NCBI RefSeq assembly: GCF_026341825.1
Contig: NZ_JAPENY010000003.1
Coordinates: forward strand, 62,001-126,000
Source of the DNA: Streptomyces sp. NBC_00620
Lineage (GTDB): Bacteria; Actinomycetota; Actinomycetes; Streptomycetales; Streptomycetaceae
DNA length: 64,000 nt
Direction of reading: 5' to 3'
Shown in pieces: positions 7,757 through 16,457 of the stretch; position 1 is the first letter of the stretch; every line of letters begins with the position of its first letter. Both the position numbers and the translations under genes were made by a program. A model generated the notes under the pieces. The model was not told where the DNA came from and searched no databases. It was given only the letters and a program-made list of their open reading frames with translations.

Positions 7757-9583
7757 TCAGAGGTCGAGGGTGGGGCGGTGGGTGCGCAGCCATTGGTCGA
7801 GGTCCAGGACCAGTTCCAGACCCTCGCGCGGGAAGCGGTCCGTGCCGGAGGATTCCAGCAGCAGACTGCGTACGGCCCGCAGGTCGAGGAGGTCGGCGGC
7901 GGGGCTGCCGGTGGTGATCAGGTGGTCGGCCTGGCGAGTGAGGGCGGTCCGGTAGGCGGGGTCGCGGGTCATCGGGTAGGGGCTCTTGCGGCGGTCCCGT
8001 ACCGGTTCGGGAAGCAGGTCGGCGACGGCGGCGCGCAGCAGGCTCTTCTCCCGGCCGTCGAAAGTCTTGAAATCCCAGGGGGTGTTGAAGACGTACTCGA
8101 CGAGGCGGTGGTCCAGGAAGGGCACGCGGACTTCCAGGCCGACGCCCATGCTGAGGCGGTCGGCGCGGTCGAGCAGGCAGGGCAGGAAGCGGGTCAGGTT
8201 GAGGTAGCTGTCCAGGCGCAGCGCCGCCTCGGCGGGCGCGGTTCCCGGCAGGTGCTCGATCTCGGCGGCCGCGACGGCGTGGAGGTCGGCGCGGTGCGCG
8301 GGCAGGTCCAGTGCGGCGGCCAGGGCGGGGTCCAGGAGCCGGGTGAGATCGGCGCGGTCCAGCACGGTGTCCCAGGGAAAGGATTCGGCTGCCGCGGCTT
8401 GGGGCGTGAACCAGCGGTATCCGCCGAACAGTTCGTCGGAGCCGTCGCCGGCCAGGGTGACCGGGAAGTGCTCGCGTACCGCGCGGAACAGCTGGAGCAG
8501 TGAGGTGTCGAAGTCCCCCATGGTCAGTCCGTCTCGCAGGCGCCCGGCCTGGGCGCGAAGGGCGGGGTCGGCCAGGCTTCGGGCGTCCAGTCGTACCCGG
8601 CGGTGCGAAGAGCCCAGGTGGCGCACCATCAGCTCGGCGTAGGGGCCGTCCAGATCGCGTCCCATGGCGTCGTCCTGCCCGGGGGCGCTCGTGCCCAGGT
8701 CCACCGAGAGCGTGTGCAGCGTCTCGGCCGCGGGGCGGGCCAGGGCTGCGATGGCGCTCGAGTCGAGTCCGCCCGACAGCAGGACGCTCACCGGGACGTC
8801 AGCCGCGAGCTGCCCGGTGACGGCCTCCTCCAGCAGGGAGCGCACCCGCGCCACCGTGGTGGGCAGATCGTCGTGGTGTTCCGTCGGGGGGAGCGACCAG
8901 TAGCGGTGACTGCGCACACCTGCGGGGGTGAAAACGGTGAGTGTGCCGGGCTCGACCTCGTGCAGTCCGGCGAAGGCGCTGCGTCCCGGTGTCTTGATCA
9001 TCGGGTGGGCGGACAGCAGGAGTTCCCGCAGGCCGTCCAGGTCCAGCCGGGCTTCCACCGCGGGGTGGGCCAGCACCGCCTTGGGCTCGGAGCCGAACAC
9101 CACCCCGTCACCGCCCCGCGCGTAGCACAGCGGTTTGATCCCGAGCCGGTCCCGCACCAGCGTGAGCCGTTGGGCTCCGGGTTCCCACGCCGCGTAGGCG
9201 AACATGCCCTCCAGTCGTGCGGGCGCCTGCTCGCCCCAGGCGTCGACGGCCCGCAGCACCACCTCGCCGTCGCCGCGGGTCGCGAACCGGTGCCCGCGGG
9301 CGGTCAGTTCCGTCCGCAACTGGGCGTGGTTGTAGACCTCTCCGGTGAAGACCACCGCCAGGTCGGTACGTCCGCCGCGTGTCACCACCATCGGCTGGCG
9401 TCCTCCTGCCGGGTCCACGACGGCCAGACGCGTGTGTCCCAAACCCGCCGAGTCCTCGTGCCAGGTCGCGGAAGCGTCCGGCCCCCGGCACGCGAGCGTC
9501 CCGGTCATCTCCTTGAGGGAGGTGTCCTCGGTCCCCTGTGGCACGTAGCCCGTGAACCCCGCATAGCCGGCCAGCCCACACAT
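7757..9583 (-). CDS. asnB: Asparagine synthase-type glutamine amidotransferase
   Basis: A 608-residue two-domain enzyme. The N-terminal glutaminase domain starts MCGLAGY, with Cys2 the nucleophile exposed after Met removal, then RGPD and FTGEVYNH. The C-terminal synthetase domain has the ATP-pyrophosphatase loop SGGLDSS and the conserved DGSDELFGGY. ATG 9583 is 8 bp after GGGGAG and is fixed by Cys2. It could make asparagine, or amidate a carboxylate in a small biosynthetic unit, since it is followed by an unusual thiolase. The gene symbol is by family only. Confidence 0.92.
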   Translation of the reverse strand: MCGLAGYAGFTGYVPQGTEDTSLKEMTGTLACRGPDASATWHEDSAGLGHTRLAVVDPAGGRQPMVVTRGGRTDLAVVFTGEVYNHAQLRTELTARGHRFATRGDGEVVLRAVDAWGEQAPARLEGMFAYAAWEPGAQRLTLVRDRLGIKPLCYARGGDGVVFGSEPKAVLAHPAVEARLDLDGLRELLLSAHPMIKTPGRSAFAGLHEVEPGTLTVFTPAGVRSHRYWSLPPTEHHDDLPTTVARVRSLLEEAVTGQLAADVPVSVLLSGGLDSSAIAALARPAAETLHTLSVDLGTSAPGQDDAMGRDLDGPYAELMVRHLGSSHRRVRLDARSLADPALRAQAGRLRDGLTMGDFDTSLLQLFRAVREHFPVTLAGDGSDELFGGYRWFTPQAAAAESFPWDTVLDRADLTRLLDPALAAALDLPAHRADLHAVAAAEIEHLPGTAPAEAALRLDSYLNLTRFLPCLLDRADRLSMGVGLEVRVPFLDHRLVEYVFNTPWDFKTFDGREKSLLRAAVADLLPEPVRDRRKSPYPMTRDPAYRTALTRQADHLITTGSPAADLLDLRAVRSLLLESSGTDRFPREGLELVLDLDQWLRTHRPTLDL

Positions 9584-10059
9584 CGTCGAAACTCCCCAGC
9601 CCCGGCACGCGGGGCACACGACACGCTCCAGGACCCCCTCGCACATCAGGCGCCGTACACCGGGTGGAGGCCCGCGGCCGGACTCAATGCGCCGACCGCC
9701 AAGACTGAAACGATCACACCTCGACCGGGTCACCGCTCCGCGCACGGAAACCCCGGATCAATCCCCCGGTCGGCACCGCACGGCCCTTCCCGAACCCGGG
9801 CGAGCCCTCAGCTCCGAGACCATTGCGGCAGGACGTTTTTCGAACCGCTCCCGAATTCAGACGTTCTCCGGGGTTCGTCGAAATAGCGCTCCCGGAGTGA
9901 GCGACGCCACTGCTTCACCATGCAAGAAAGCATCAATCAAGAGTCAACAGAGCATCCCGCACGGTAAAGATCGTGAATTCCGCGAACCGCCCACTCCTCG
10001 CCGCACTCCTATTCCATAGCGGTGCCCCAAACGAGGAGGCACCCAGAAGGGGAACGATC
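9584..10059. other. Intergenic region between divergent genes
   Basis: About 480 bp without a convincing gene. It must hold the promoter of the amidotransferase-thiolase pair (leftward) and of the secreted DUF4232 gene (rightward). The right half is somewhat less GC-rich than its surroundings. I see no clear repeat or riboswitch. Confidence 0.6.
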
Positions 10060-10623
10060 ATGCGAAACAACAAGCGAATCGGGCGCCGTGTCACCGGTGG
10101 TGCGATCGCCGCGGTGTCCACCCTGGCTCTTGTCGGGCTGACCGCCGGTACCTCCCAAGCGGCCGCGGTGTCACCATCACGGACCGCGGCGGCTCGGCCC
10201 GCATGGGCGGACACCAACTCCCTGAGCGTCCGGATCCACGCCCTCAGCCCCGGGGCGGGCCAGCGCTACGCGTCGGTCGTACTCACCAACAAGACCCACA
10301 AGACCGTACGCACCCAGGGGTACACCGGCCTTCAGCTCCTCAACTCCCACGGCAAGAACGTCACCACCCACGTCGTCCGCGACCCCGGCCACACCCCCTT
10401 GCTCACTCTCAAGCCGGGGCAGAGCGTCCACACCACGCTGCACTGGACCGTCGTCGGCGCCAAGGGCGAGCCCACCAAGGCCGAGAAGAACCCGACCGCA
10501 CTCGAGGTGACCCCGCCCGATTCCCGTCACCATCTGACGACAGCCTGGAAGCTCGGCGACGTCCTACAGAAGGGCCGGATCGACATCACTCCGCTGGCCA
10601 AGGGCACCGGACCCAAGAACTGA
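10060..10623 (+). CDS. Secreted DUF4232-domain protein
   Basis: A 187-residue secreted protein with a Sec signal ending near TSQAAA (residues about 30-35) and a DUF4232 domain. Family marks are the pattern AGQRYASVVLTNKTHKTV, then GYTGLQLL and the LKPGQSVHTTLHW strand. There is no lipobox, so it should be released or wall-associated. ATG 10060 is 7 bp after GAAGGGGA; the extension upstream has no ribosome site. Function is unknown. Confidence 0.85.
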   Translation: MRNNKRIGRRVTGGAIAAVSTLALVGLTAGTSQAAAVSPSRTAAARPAWADTNSLSVRIHALSPGAGQRYASVVLTNKTHKTVRTQGYTGLQLLNSHGKNVTTHVVRDPGHTPLLTLKPGQSVHTTLHWTVVGAKGEPTKAEKNPTALEVTPPDSRHHLTTAWKLGDVLQKGRIDITPLAKGTGPKN

Positions 10624-10641
10624 CAAGCCCTGGTACGCCGC

Positions 10642-10691
10642 CTGCCTGCGCGACGTATGGCCCACTGAGGCCAGGCACGTCACGCAGGCAG
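10642..10691. terminator. Bidirectional stem-loop terminator
   Basis: A 15-bp inverted repeat with one mismatch, arms 10642-10656 and 10677-10691, around a 20-nt loop. It lies between the convergent DUF4232 gene and the GH30 gene, where a shared terminator is expected. Confidence 0.7.
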
Positions 10692-10750
10692 CCTGTGAAC
10701 GCTTGCGCTCTGCGACGCCGACTGGTCGCCGGCGCAGGGGTCGTGTGCGT

Positions 10751-12235
10751 CTACCAGGTGAAGGTCGCGGTGGTTCGGGCCGGCAGCGTGTAGACGAAGG
10801 ACTGGCTGCCCCAGTTGACGCGCACGGACTGGGTGCTGGTGCCGCCGTTGTGCGCGATGAGCGCCTTGGAGCCGTCGGGGTTGCGCCAGGCGACGTTCTG
10901 CACGGTGCTGTTGGCCGTGGAGGCGATGCGGTACGCACCCGGCTTGACGAACTTGGTGAGGTGGCCGGTGGTGTAGTACTCGATGGTGTAGTCGACCTGG
11001 CCGGCCCGCGAGCCGCCCTCCTGCACGGTGATCAGTCCGGTGCAGGTGCCGCAACCGCCGTTGTGCGGCCCCATGTTCTGGTTCAGCGCCAGGCTCCACT
11101 TGACCAGGCTGCTGCTCCAGTTGCGGGCGTAGTTGACGATGTCGGCGAGGTCCTCGTTGTGCTGGTTGGAGATCCAGGTGCCGCCCGAGTGCTCCGTGCT
11201 GAACTGCTTGACGGTCGGGTACTGGTTGTGGACCTGGGTGCCGACCGCAGGGTCACCGAAATAGCCGTGCCAGGCGATTCCGCCGAACAACGGGTCATTG
11301 CGGACGCCGGAGTCGGCGAGGACCGCGGAGCCGAAGTTGGCGTAGTCACCATAGTTCCAGTCGTGGACGAGGACCTTGGTGGTGATACCGGCGGCGCGGA
11401 AGGCCGGATAGACGTGGTTCTTGGTGAACTCCACGAGTCCCGAGGGATTCCAGCTCATGCCCGGGTAGTTCATCGCCGTCGGATTGCTCGCCTGACAGCA
11501 GTTGGGCTCGTTCTGCACCGAGATGTAATTCACGGGAATTCCGGCGGCCTGATAGCTCTGGATGTACTTGACCAAGTACTGGGCGTACATGGGGTAGTAC
11601 TCCCACTTCAGCCAGCCCATCTGGTCCATGCGCCCGTTGTCCTTCATCCAGCCCGGCGAGCTCCACGGCACGCCCTTCACCCGCAGCGCCGGGTTGAGCT
11701 GCTTGGCCTGGCCGGTCAGGAGGCGGACGTTGGTGTCGTATCCGTTGGCCCCGAAGTCGTTGAGGTTGCAGCACGTGTCGTCGAGCGAGACATTGCCCGG
11801 CCGGGACAGGTCGGAGGCTCCGATGGGGTTGCGGACGAAGGACAGCCCGATGCCCGCAGTCGGGGAGAACAGCTTCTGCATGACCGTGTCGCGGGTGGCA
11901 GCACTGATCGGGCCGCCGCGCAGCAGGTAGGCGGTGGTGTCCGTGATCGAGGCGCCACCGCCCTCGAACTGCTGGTACGTCGTGTTCTCGTCGATGTTGA
12001 TCGTGTGCTGGGCGGTTCCGCCGGCCGGGCCGAAGCGCAGCGCCGTCTGCTGCGCCAGACCACGCGTCACGTTACGTCCGGCGGAGTCGGATGTGGTCGT
12101 CAGCCAGACGTTGACCGGCTCGTTCACCGCCTCAGCGGTGCCACTGGTCGCGGCGAGCGTCGCCGCCGCGACAACACCGGCGAGAAGGAAGCGAGTTGCC
12201 CGGGACAGACGGGTTAAGGAACGGATTGGTCTCAT
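10751..12235 (-). CDS. Secreted glycoside hydrolase family 30 enzyme
   Basis: A 494-residue extracellular glycosidase with a Sec signal ending at about residue 36 (GTAEA). The TIM-barrel carries the acid/base Glu in VQNEPN (about residue 242) and the nucleophile Glu in STEHSGG (about 346). A small beta-sandwich forms the C-terminus (NWGSQSFVYTLPARTTATFTW). The family cleaves beta-linked glucosyl or xylosyl chains such as beta-1,6-glucan or glucosylceramide; the exact substrate is open. ATG 12235 has GAAGGG 7 bp upstream; the ATG at 12274 is less likely. Confidence 0.9.
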   Translation of the reverse strand: MRPIRSLTRLSRATRFLLAGVVAAATLAATSGTAEAVNEPVNVWLTTTSDSAGRNVTRGLAQQTALRFGPAGGTAQHTINIDENTTYQQFEGGGASITDTTAYLLRGGPISAATRDTVMQKLFSPTAGIGLSFVRNPIGASDLSRPGNVSLDDTCCNLNDFGANGYDTNVRLLTGQAKQLNPALRVKGVPWSSPGWMKDNGRMDQMGWLKWEYYPMYAQYLVKYIQSYQAAGIPVNYISVQNEPNCCQASNPTAMNYPGMSWNPSGLVEFTKNHVYPAFRAAGITTKVLVHDWNYGDYANFGSAVLADSGVRNDPLFGGIAWHGYFGDPAVGTQVHNQYPTVKQFSTEHSGGTWISNQHNEDLADIVNYARNWSSSLVKWSLALNQNMGPHNGGCGTCTGLITVQEGGSRAGQVDYTIEYYTTGHLTKFVKPGAYRIASTANSTVQNVAWRNPDGSKALIAHNGGTSTQSVRVNWGSQSFVYTLPARTTATFTW

Positions 12236-12325
12236 GCTGTCGCCCTTCGCAATGGTGGGGGCAGTGCAAGGCATTCAGATACGTGACCAGACGGCCAGTG
12301 TGGGATTAATTCACGGGAAAAGTAA

Positions 12326-12337
12326 AGGTCTGAACCA
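12326..12337 (-). promoter_or_regulatory. Possible DasR-type (dre-like) site upstream of GH30 gene
   Basis: On the coding strand the 12-mer TGGTTCAGACCT lies about 90 bp upstream of the GH30 start. It matches 9 of 12 positions of the known DasR core TGGTCTAGACCA and closely resembles the site before the chitinase gene in this window. It is weak as a stand-alone call. Confidence 0.35.
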
Positions 12338-12374
12338 GACACGTCAAGAGCTCGAACACGCTCGGGGACGATGC

Positions 12375-13478
12375 CTACGCCGTGCCGGGGAGCCGCACCG
12401 TGACGAGGAGACCGCCGGCGGGGCCGGGGATGAGGTCGAGCGTCCCGTCGTGGGCGCGGACGATGCTGTGCACGATGGCCAGGCCGAGGCCGGCGCCGGC
12501 GTGCTCGTCGGTGCGTACGCGTTCCATTCCTCGCTGGAAGGGTTCGGTGAGGGTCGGTACCTGTTCCGGTGGGAGCCGACGGCCCGTGTTCTCGACCCGC
12601 AGCACGCTCGTGTCGCCGTACGCCTCGGTGTGGACCGTCACGGTGCCACCGGCCGGGAGATTGTGGACGACGGCGTTCTGGACGAGGTTCGTCACCATCC
12701 GCAACAGAAGCTCCGCGGAGCCGCTGGTCCGGGCCGCCTCACCGGTGACGTCGAGCGTGATCCGGCGCTGTTCGGCGAGAGGAAGCAGCGTTTCGGCGGC
12801 TTCTTCGGCGAGGAGGGAGAGGTCGACGCTCTCGCGGGTGAAGTTCCCGGAGTCGCCGCGGCTGAGCAGCAGCAGGGCCTCGGTGAGGTCGATCGCCCGC
12901 GCATTGACAGTGTGCAGGCGTTCGATGAGTTCGTCCCGGTCGCGCGTGGGGTCCTTGCGGGCGACGTCGAGGAGTGTCCGCGAGATGGCCAGGGGCGTGC
13001 GCAGTTCGTGGGAGGCGTTCGCGGCGAACCGCTGCTGCTCGGCGACATGGGACTCGAGTTGTTCGAGCATCGAGTCGAACACGTCGGAGAGTTCACGGAA
13101 TTCGTCCTGGCGGCCCTTCATGCGGATCCGGTGGGACAGCGATCCGTTCCCGGCCATCCGTGCCGCATCCGTGATCCGTGTGAGGGGTGCGAGCATCCGG
13201 CCGGCGAGGATCCACCCTCCCAGGAGGCCGAACACGAGGAGGGAGCCCAGCGCTGTGGCCGCGGCGGGTGCGAAGCCGCGCAGGAGGTCGGAGCGGTTGG
13301 GCCCGACGATGATCACGGCGCCGAACGTCTCCTGGAGGGCTCTGGGGTCGTTGGCCGGTAGCCAGCGCAGCACGAACACCCACATGACGGCCAGCAGGAG
13401 AGTGCCGGCGACGAAGAGGAATCCGGCGTAGCTGAGGGTGAGTTTCAGGCGGGCGCTGCGCCCTGGGCGTCTATTCAT
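12375..13478 (-). CDS. Two-component sensor histidine kinase
   Basis: A 367-residue membrane kinase. A first membrane helix covers about residues 13-35, a short outer loop follows, then a second helix, a HAMP linker and a HisKA dimerisation helix with the phosphoacceptor His in ASHELRTPLAISRT. The ATPase domain has LVQNAVVHN and GAGLGLAIVHSIV. ATG 13478 overlaps the end of the response-regulator gene by 8 bases, so the two form a coupled pair. The stimulus is unknown. Confidence 0.93.
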   Translation of the reverse strand: MNRRPGRSARLKLTLSYAGFLFVAGTLLLAVMWVFVLRWLPANDPRALQETFGAVIIVGPNRSDLLRGFAPAAATALGSLLVFGLLGGWILAGRMLAPLTRITDAARMAGNGSLSHRIRMKGRQDEFRELSDVFDSMLEQLESHVAEQQRFAANASHELRTPLAISRTLLDVARKDPTRDRDELIERLHTVNARAIDLTEALLLLSRGDSGNFTRESVDLSLLAEEAAETLLPLAEQRRITLDVTGEAARTSGSAELLLRMVTNLVQNAVVHNLPAGGTVTVHTEAYGDTSVLRVENTGRRLPPEQVPTLTEPFQRGMERVRTDEHAGAGLGLAIVHSIVRAHDGTLDLIPGPAGGLLVTVRLPGTA

Positions 13479-14175
13479 GAGTGCCGCCGGGGTCTGTCGT
13501 GCCCCTCGTGTCCCTGCCGGTGTCGATCCGGTAGCCGACGCCGGGCACCGTGGTGATGATCCACGGTTCGCCAAGTCGTTTGCGCAGTGCGGAGACGGTG
13601 ATGCGCACGGCGTTGGTGAGGGGGTCGGCGTTCTCGTCCCAGGCCCGTTCCAGCAGCTGTTCGGCGCTGACGACTCCGCCCTCCGCGGCGACGAGGACTT
13701 CAAGGACGGCGAACTGCTTGCGGGTCAGCGCGACATAGCGTCCGTCGCGGAAGACCTCCCGGCGGAAGGGGTCGAGCCGCAGGCCCGCGATCTCGCGGAC
13801 CGGGGGCCGGGCGTACGCGCGTCGGCGGTCGAGCGCCCTCAGCCGCAGGACGAGCTCCCGCAGCTCGAACGGTTTGGTGAGGTAGTCGTCGGCGCCCAGC
13901 CCGAACCCGGAAGCCTTGTCGTCGATACGGTCGGCCGCGGTGAGCATGAGGATCGGGATGCCACTGCCGGAGGCGACGATGCGCCGGGCGACCTCGTCGC
14001 CGGAGGGGCCGGGAATGTCTCGGTCGAGGACCGCGAGGTCGTAGGAGTTGACGCTGAGCAGTTCCAGGGCGGAGTCGCCGTCGCCGGCGATGTCGGCCGC
14101 GATCGCCTCGAGGCGCAGACCGTCACGGACGGCTTCGGCCAGGTAGGGCTCGTCCTCCACGATCAGTACGCGCAT
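13471..14175 (-). CDS. OmpR-family response regulator
   Basis: A 234-residue regulator. The receiver domain has the acidic pair VEDE, a phosphorylatable Asp in LAVLDRDIPG, Thr in LMLTAAD and Lys in YLTKPF. The winged-helix output domain includes LTRKQFAVLEVL and ends with the family pattern IITTVPGVGYRID. It is translated with the downstream histidine kinase. Confidence 0.95.
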   Translation of the reverse strand: MRVLIVEDEPYLAEAVRDGLRLEAIAADIAGDGDSALELLSVNSYDLAVLDRDIPGPSGDEVARRIVASGSGIPILMLTAADRIDDKASGFGLGADDYLTKPFELRELVLRLRALDRRRAYARPPVREIAGLRLDPFRREVFRDGRYVALTRKQFAVLEVLVAAEGGVVSAEQLLERAWDENADPLTNAVRITVSALRKRLGEPWIITTVPGVGYRIDTGRDTRGTTDPGGTHE

Positions 14176-14243
14176 GTCTGAAGCCTAAGCAGCACAACTT
14201 ATCGCCGGCGTATGCAAAGACGTGTGCGCACCGGACACGCGGC

Positions 14244-14948
14244 TCAGCCTGCCGGTGCCGGCACGGGGCGAGGCTGGTCCGACGGCGCTTCCACCGTAGT
14301 GCGCCACCATCGGCGCGAAGCCAGCCCGGCCAGCATGGCGCCGGTGGCGTTGACCAGTACGTCGTCCACGGAGGACACCCGGTCGAGGCGCAGGACGTAC
14401 TGTGCGGTTTCGACCAGGACCGAGCAGCCCGCCCCGAGCGCCAGGATCCGCGGCACGGATGCCAGCGCCGCGAACCGCATCGGGGCGAAGAACCCCAGCG
14501 ACGCGAAGACCAACAGGTTGCCGACGATGCCGAGCGGCCCCATCGTGACCAGGTCCCGAAGCGGTACGAGGCTCACCACGCCAGAGACGGTGCCGGGCGC
14601 GGCGCCCGGCATCATGGTCAGCCACAGGAACGGCACCGTCCCGTGGACCATGCCCACCTCGGCCAGCGATGTCCGCCACGCCGATGTGACACCGGCGGCA
14701 CGCCGCCGCCACGCCAGAGCCCACGTCACCAGCGCGGCCAGCGGCAGCGCGACCAACGTCATGAGCACCACACCGTTGAACGTGTCGAAGCAGCCGTGCC
14801 ACCGCCCCGCCATGCACCTCGGAGCCGACATCATGAGCGGCCCCCGCACGAGGAACACGGCGCTCGCCATCCCGAGGATCACCAGGCAGAGGAGCACGAT
14901 CCTGTGCGTGCGGAGGAGCGGTGCCACCGGAGATGCATTGCGGTTCAT
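14244..14948 (-). CDS. VanZ-like membrane protein
   Basis: A protein of about 234 residues with four or five hydrophobic segments. The C-terminal half has the VanZ pattern VETAQYVLRLDRVSSVDDV followed by VNATGAMLAG. VanZ-type proteins confer low-level teicoplanin resistance in enterococci, but most actinobacterial homologues are uncharacterised. The start is uncertain: ATG 14948 fits the hydrophobicity pattern; a GTG at 15002 is an alternative. Confidence 0.8.
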   Translation of the reverse strand: MNRNASPVAPLLRTHRIVLLCLVILGMASAVFLVRGPLMMSAPRCMAGRWHGCFDTFNGVVLMTLVALPLAALVTWALAWRRRAAGVTSAWRTSLAEVGMVHGTVPFLWLTMMPGAAPGTVSGVVSLVPLRDLVTMGPLGIVGNLLVFASLGFFAPMRFAALASVPRILALGAGCSVLVETAQYVLRLDRVSSVDDVLVNATGAMLAGLASRRWWRTTVEAPSDQPRPVPAPAG

Positions 14949-15204
14949 GCCCTCATTGGAGACGGCGGACCGTTGCGGCGGCGTATGCGATTTTCGATAC
15001 ACCCGCGATACCCGGAATCCCCGGGATCAAGGGGCTGCTCGACGCGGGCGCGTGCTTTGCAGGAAACCTTGTTCTCGCCGTCGCCGCGCGTCACGTGGCC
15101 CGGCCGGAGGGGGCGGTCGTCAGCGGGCCCGTTCCCCGGAGCGGGGAGTCGCAGGGGGCGTAACATCCGGGCAGGAGCCAGGTCAGGCATTGCACTCGGT
15201 CTTG

Positions 15205-15226
15205 AATGCAATGTATACGTTGTGCA
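15205..15226. promoter_or_regulatory. Operator-like site before the GntR regulator gene
   Basis: The core TGCAATGTATACGTTG shares its left half (TGCAATGTATAC) exactly with the perfect palindrome at 16186-16215. Its right half is degenerate. It lies 39-60 bp upstream of the chosen GntR start, which suggests autoregulation. Confidence 0.7.
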
Positions 15227-15264
15227 TGCTTTCATCCGGTGACCGTTCCGAAGAACGTCCAGGG

Positions 15265-15903
15265 ATGCACAACCAGGCCGAAATCGCCTACCGGCGGCTG
15301 CGCGAGCGGCTGTTGGACGGGCATTACACCCCCGGTGTCCGGCTCACCGAGCTCGGTATCTGCGAGGACCTGGGCATGAGCCGGACCCCGGTCCGCGAGG
15401 CGCTGCGCCGACTGCAGAGCGACGGTCTGGTGAGTTCAACAGGCCGGGGTGTGGTGGTCAGTTCGCTGTCCCCCCAGGAGATGCTGCACGCCATGCAGCT
15501 GCACGGCGCCCTGGACGCGCTGGCCGCCAAGCTCGCCGCGACCGCGCAGCGCGAGGGGCAGCTGTCCCCCGCGCAGCTCAGCGGGCTGAAGGAGGCTTCT
15601 CGCCATGTCGAGGAGCGGGCCGAGGCGGGCGATCCGGCAGGGGCCTGGCGCGCGAATCTCGACTTCCACATGATGCTGGCGCGCCTCTCGGGCAATCCTC
15701 TGCTGGAGGACGCGCTCGACCGCATCTGGGCCCGGTTCGCCATCGTGAGCCTGAGCAACATCAACCGCCGCAGCGACCTGACGCCTCGCCAGCACGACGC
15801 GATCGTGAGCGCCATCGTCGACGGCGACCCTCAACGGGCCGAGGCCGCGGCGGCCGATCACGTCCGGGAAGCGGCGGCTATGTACGGAGAAGGCCGCCAC
15901 TGA
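15265..15903 (+). CDS. GntR-family regulator (FadR/FCD subgroup)
   Basis: A 212-residue regulator. The N-terminal winged helix (ICEDLGMSRTPVREALRRLQ, about residues 32-51) is typical GntR, and the rest is an all-helical FCD ligand domain with metal-site residues (NLDFHMML; QHDAIVSAI; DHVREA). Such proteins sense small carboxylic acids. ATG 15265 is chosen; ATGs at 15226 and 15211 are in frame, but the latter lies inside the operator. It is followed by the transporter and aromatic-catabolic operon, which it probably represses. Confidence 0.9.
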   Translation: MHNQAEIAYRRLRERLLDGHYTPGVRLTELGICEDLGMSRTPVREALRRLQSDGLVSSTGRGVVVSSLSPQEMLHAMQLHGALDALAAKLAATAQREGQLSPAQLSGLKEASRHVEERAEAGDPAGAWRANLDFHMMLARLSGNPLLEDALDRIWARFAIVSLSNINRRSDLTPRQHDAIVSAIVDGDPQRAEAAAADHVREAAAMYGEGRH

Positions 15904-16457
15904 CCAAGCGGTCAGCCGCCTGCGGATCCAGCTCACCCGGGCGGGTGTCCGCATGCTCGATTCCTTCTGCCGCACCCGGCCCCTGACCTGAGTGCCGCCG
16001 GCCGCGGCAAGGCGCCGCCGACGCCCCGGCCGATCTCATCAGCTCGGGCATCCTGCCGCCGCGGCATGGCCCCCTCGCGCGCCCTGGAGCGGCGCTCACA
16101 CCAGGCGGCCCATACAGCCGGGCCATAGCGCTACCCGCGAGTAGCACCTTTTTGCCGCAAGCCTTGTCCGATCCCTTGTCGAGCCTTGATGTGCAATGTA
16201 TACATTGCACATCAACGGCAAGGGCGCCCGCGGACGCCCCGGCCGACACCACTCACCACCGGGCGTTCCACACGCCCGGGGAGACGTTCCACGCGCAAGG
16301 GACAAGCGCCAACGGTCGCCTCCGGAACCGCATTTGACGAGCCGTCACCACTTCCGGTCGCCGCCTTCCACCCCGGTCCGAGCCACCCGGCACGGCACCG
16401 GTCCGCGGGGCTGTCCCTACGAACCGCCATCACGATCACCAACTTGAGGTGAATCTC
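15904..16457. other. Regulatory intergenic region before the transporter operon
   Basis: About 550 bp with no convincing gene. The right half contains the 30-bp palindrome at 16186-16215 and presumably the operon promoter. The remaining sequence is ordinary high-GC DNA with no clear repeat. Confidence 0.6.
16186..16215. promoter_or_regulatory. Perfect 30-bp palindrome, probable GntR operator
   Basis: The left arm TTGATGTGCAATGTA (16186-16200) is the exact reverse complement of the right arm (16201-16215). FadR-subfamily repressors bind short AT-rich palindromes of this kind. It sits about 245 bp upstream of the binding-protein gene and shares a 12-bp core with the site before the GntR gene. 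Confidence 0.88.
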
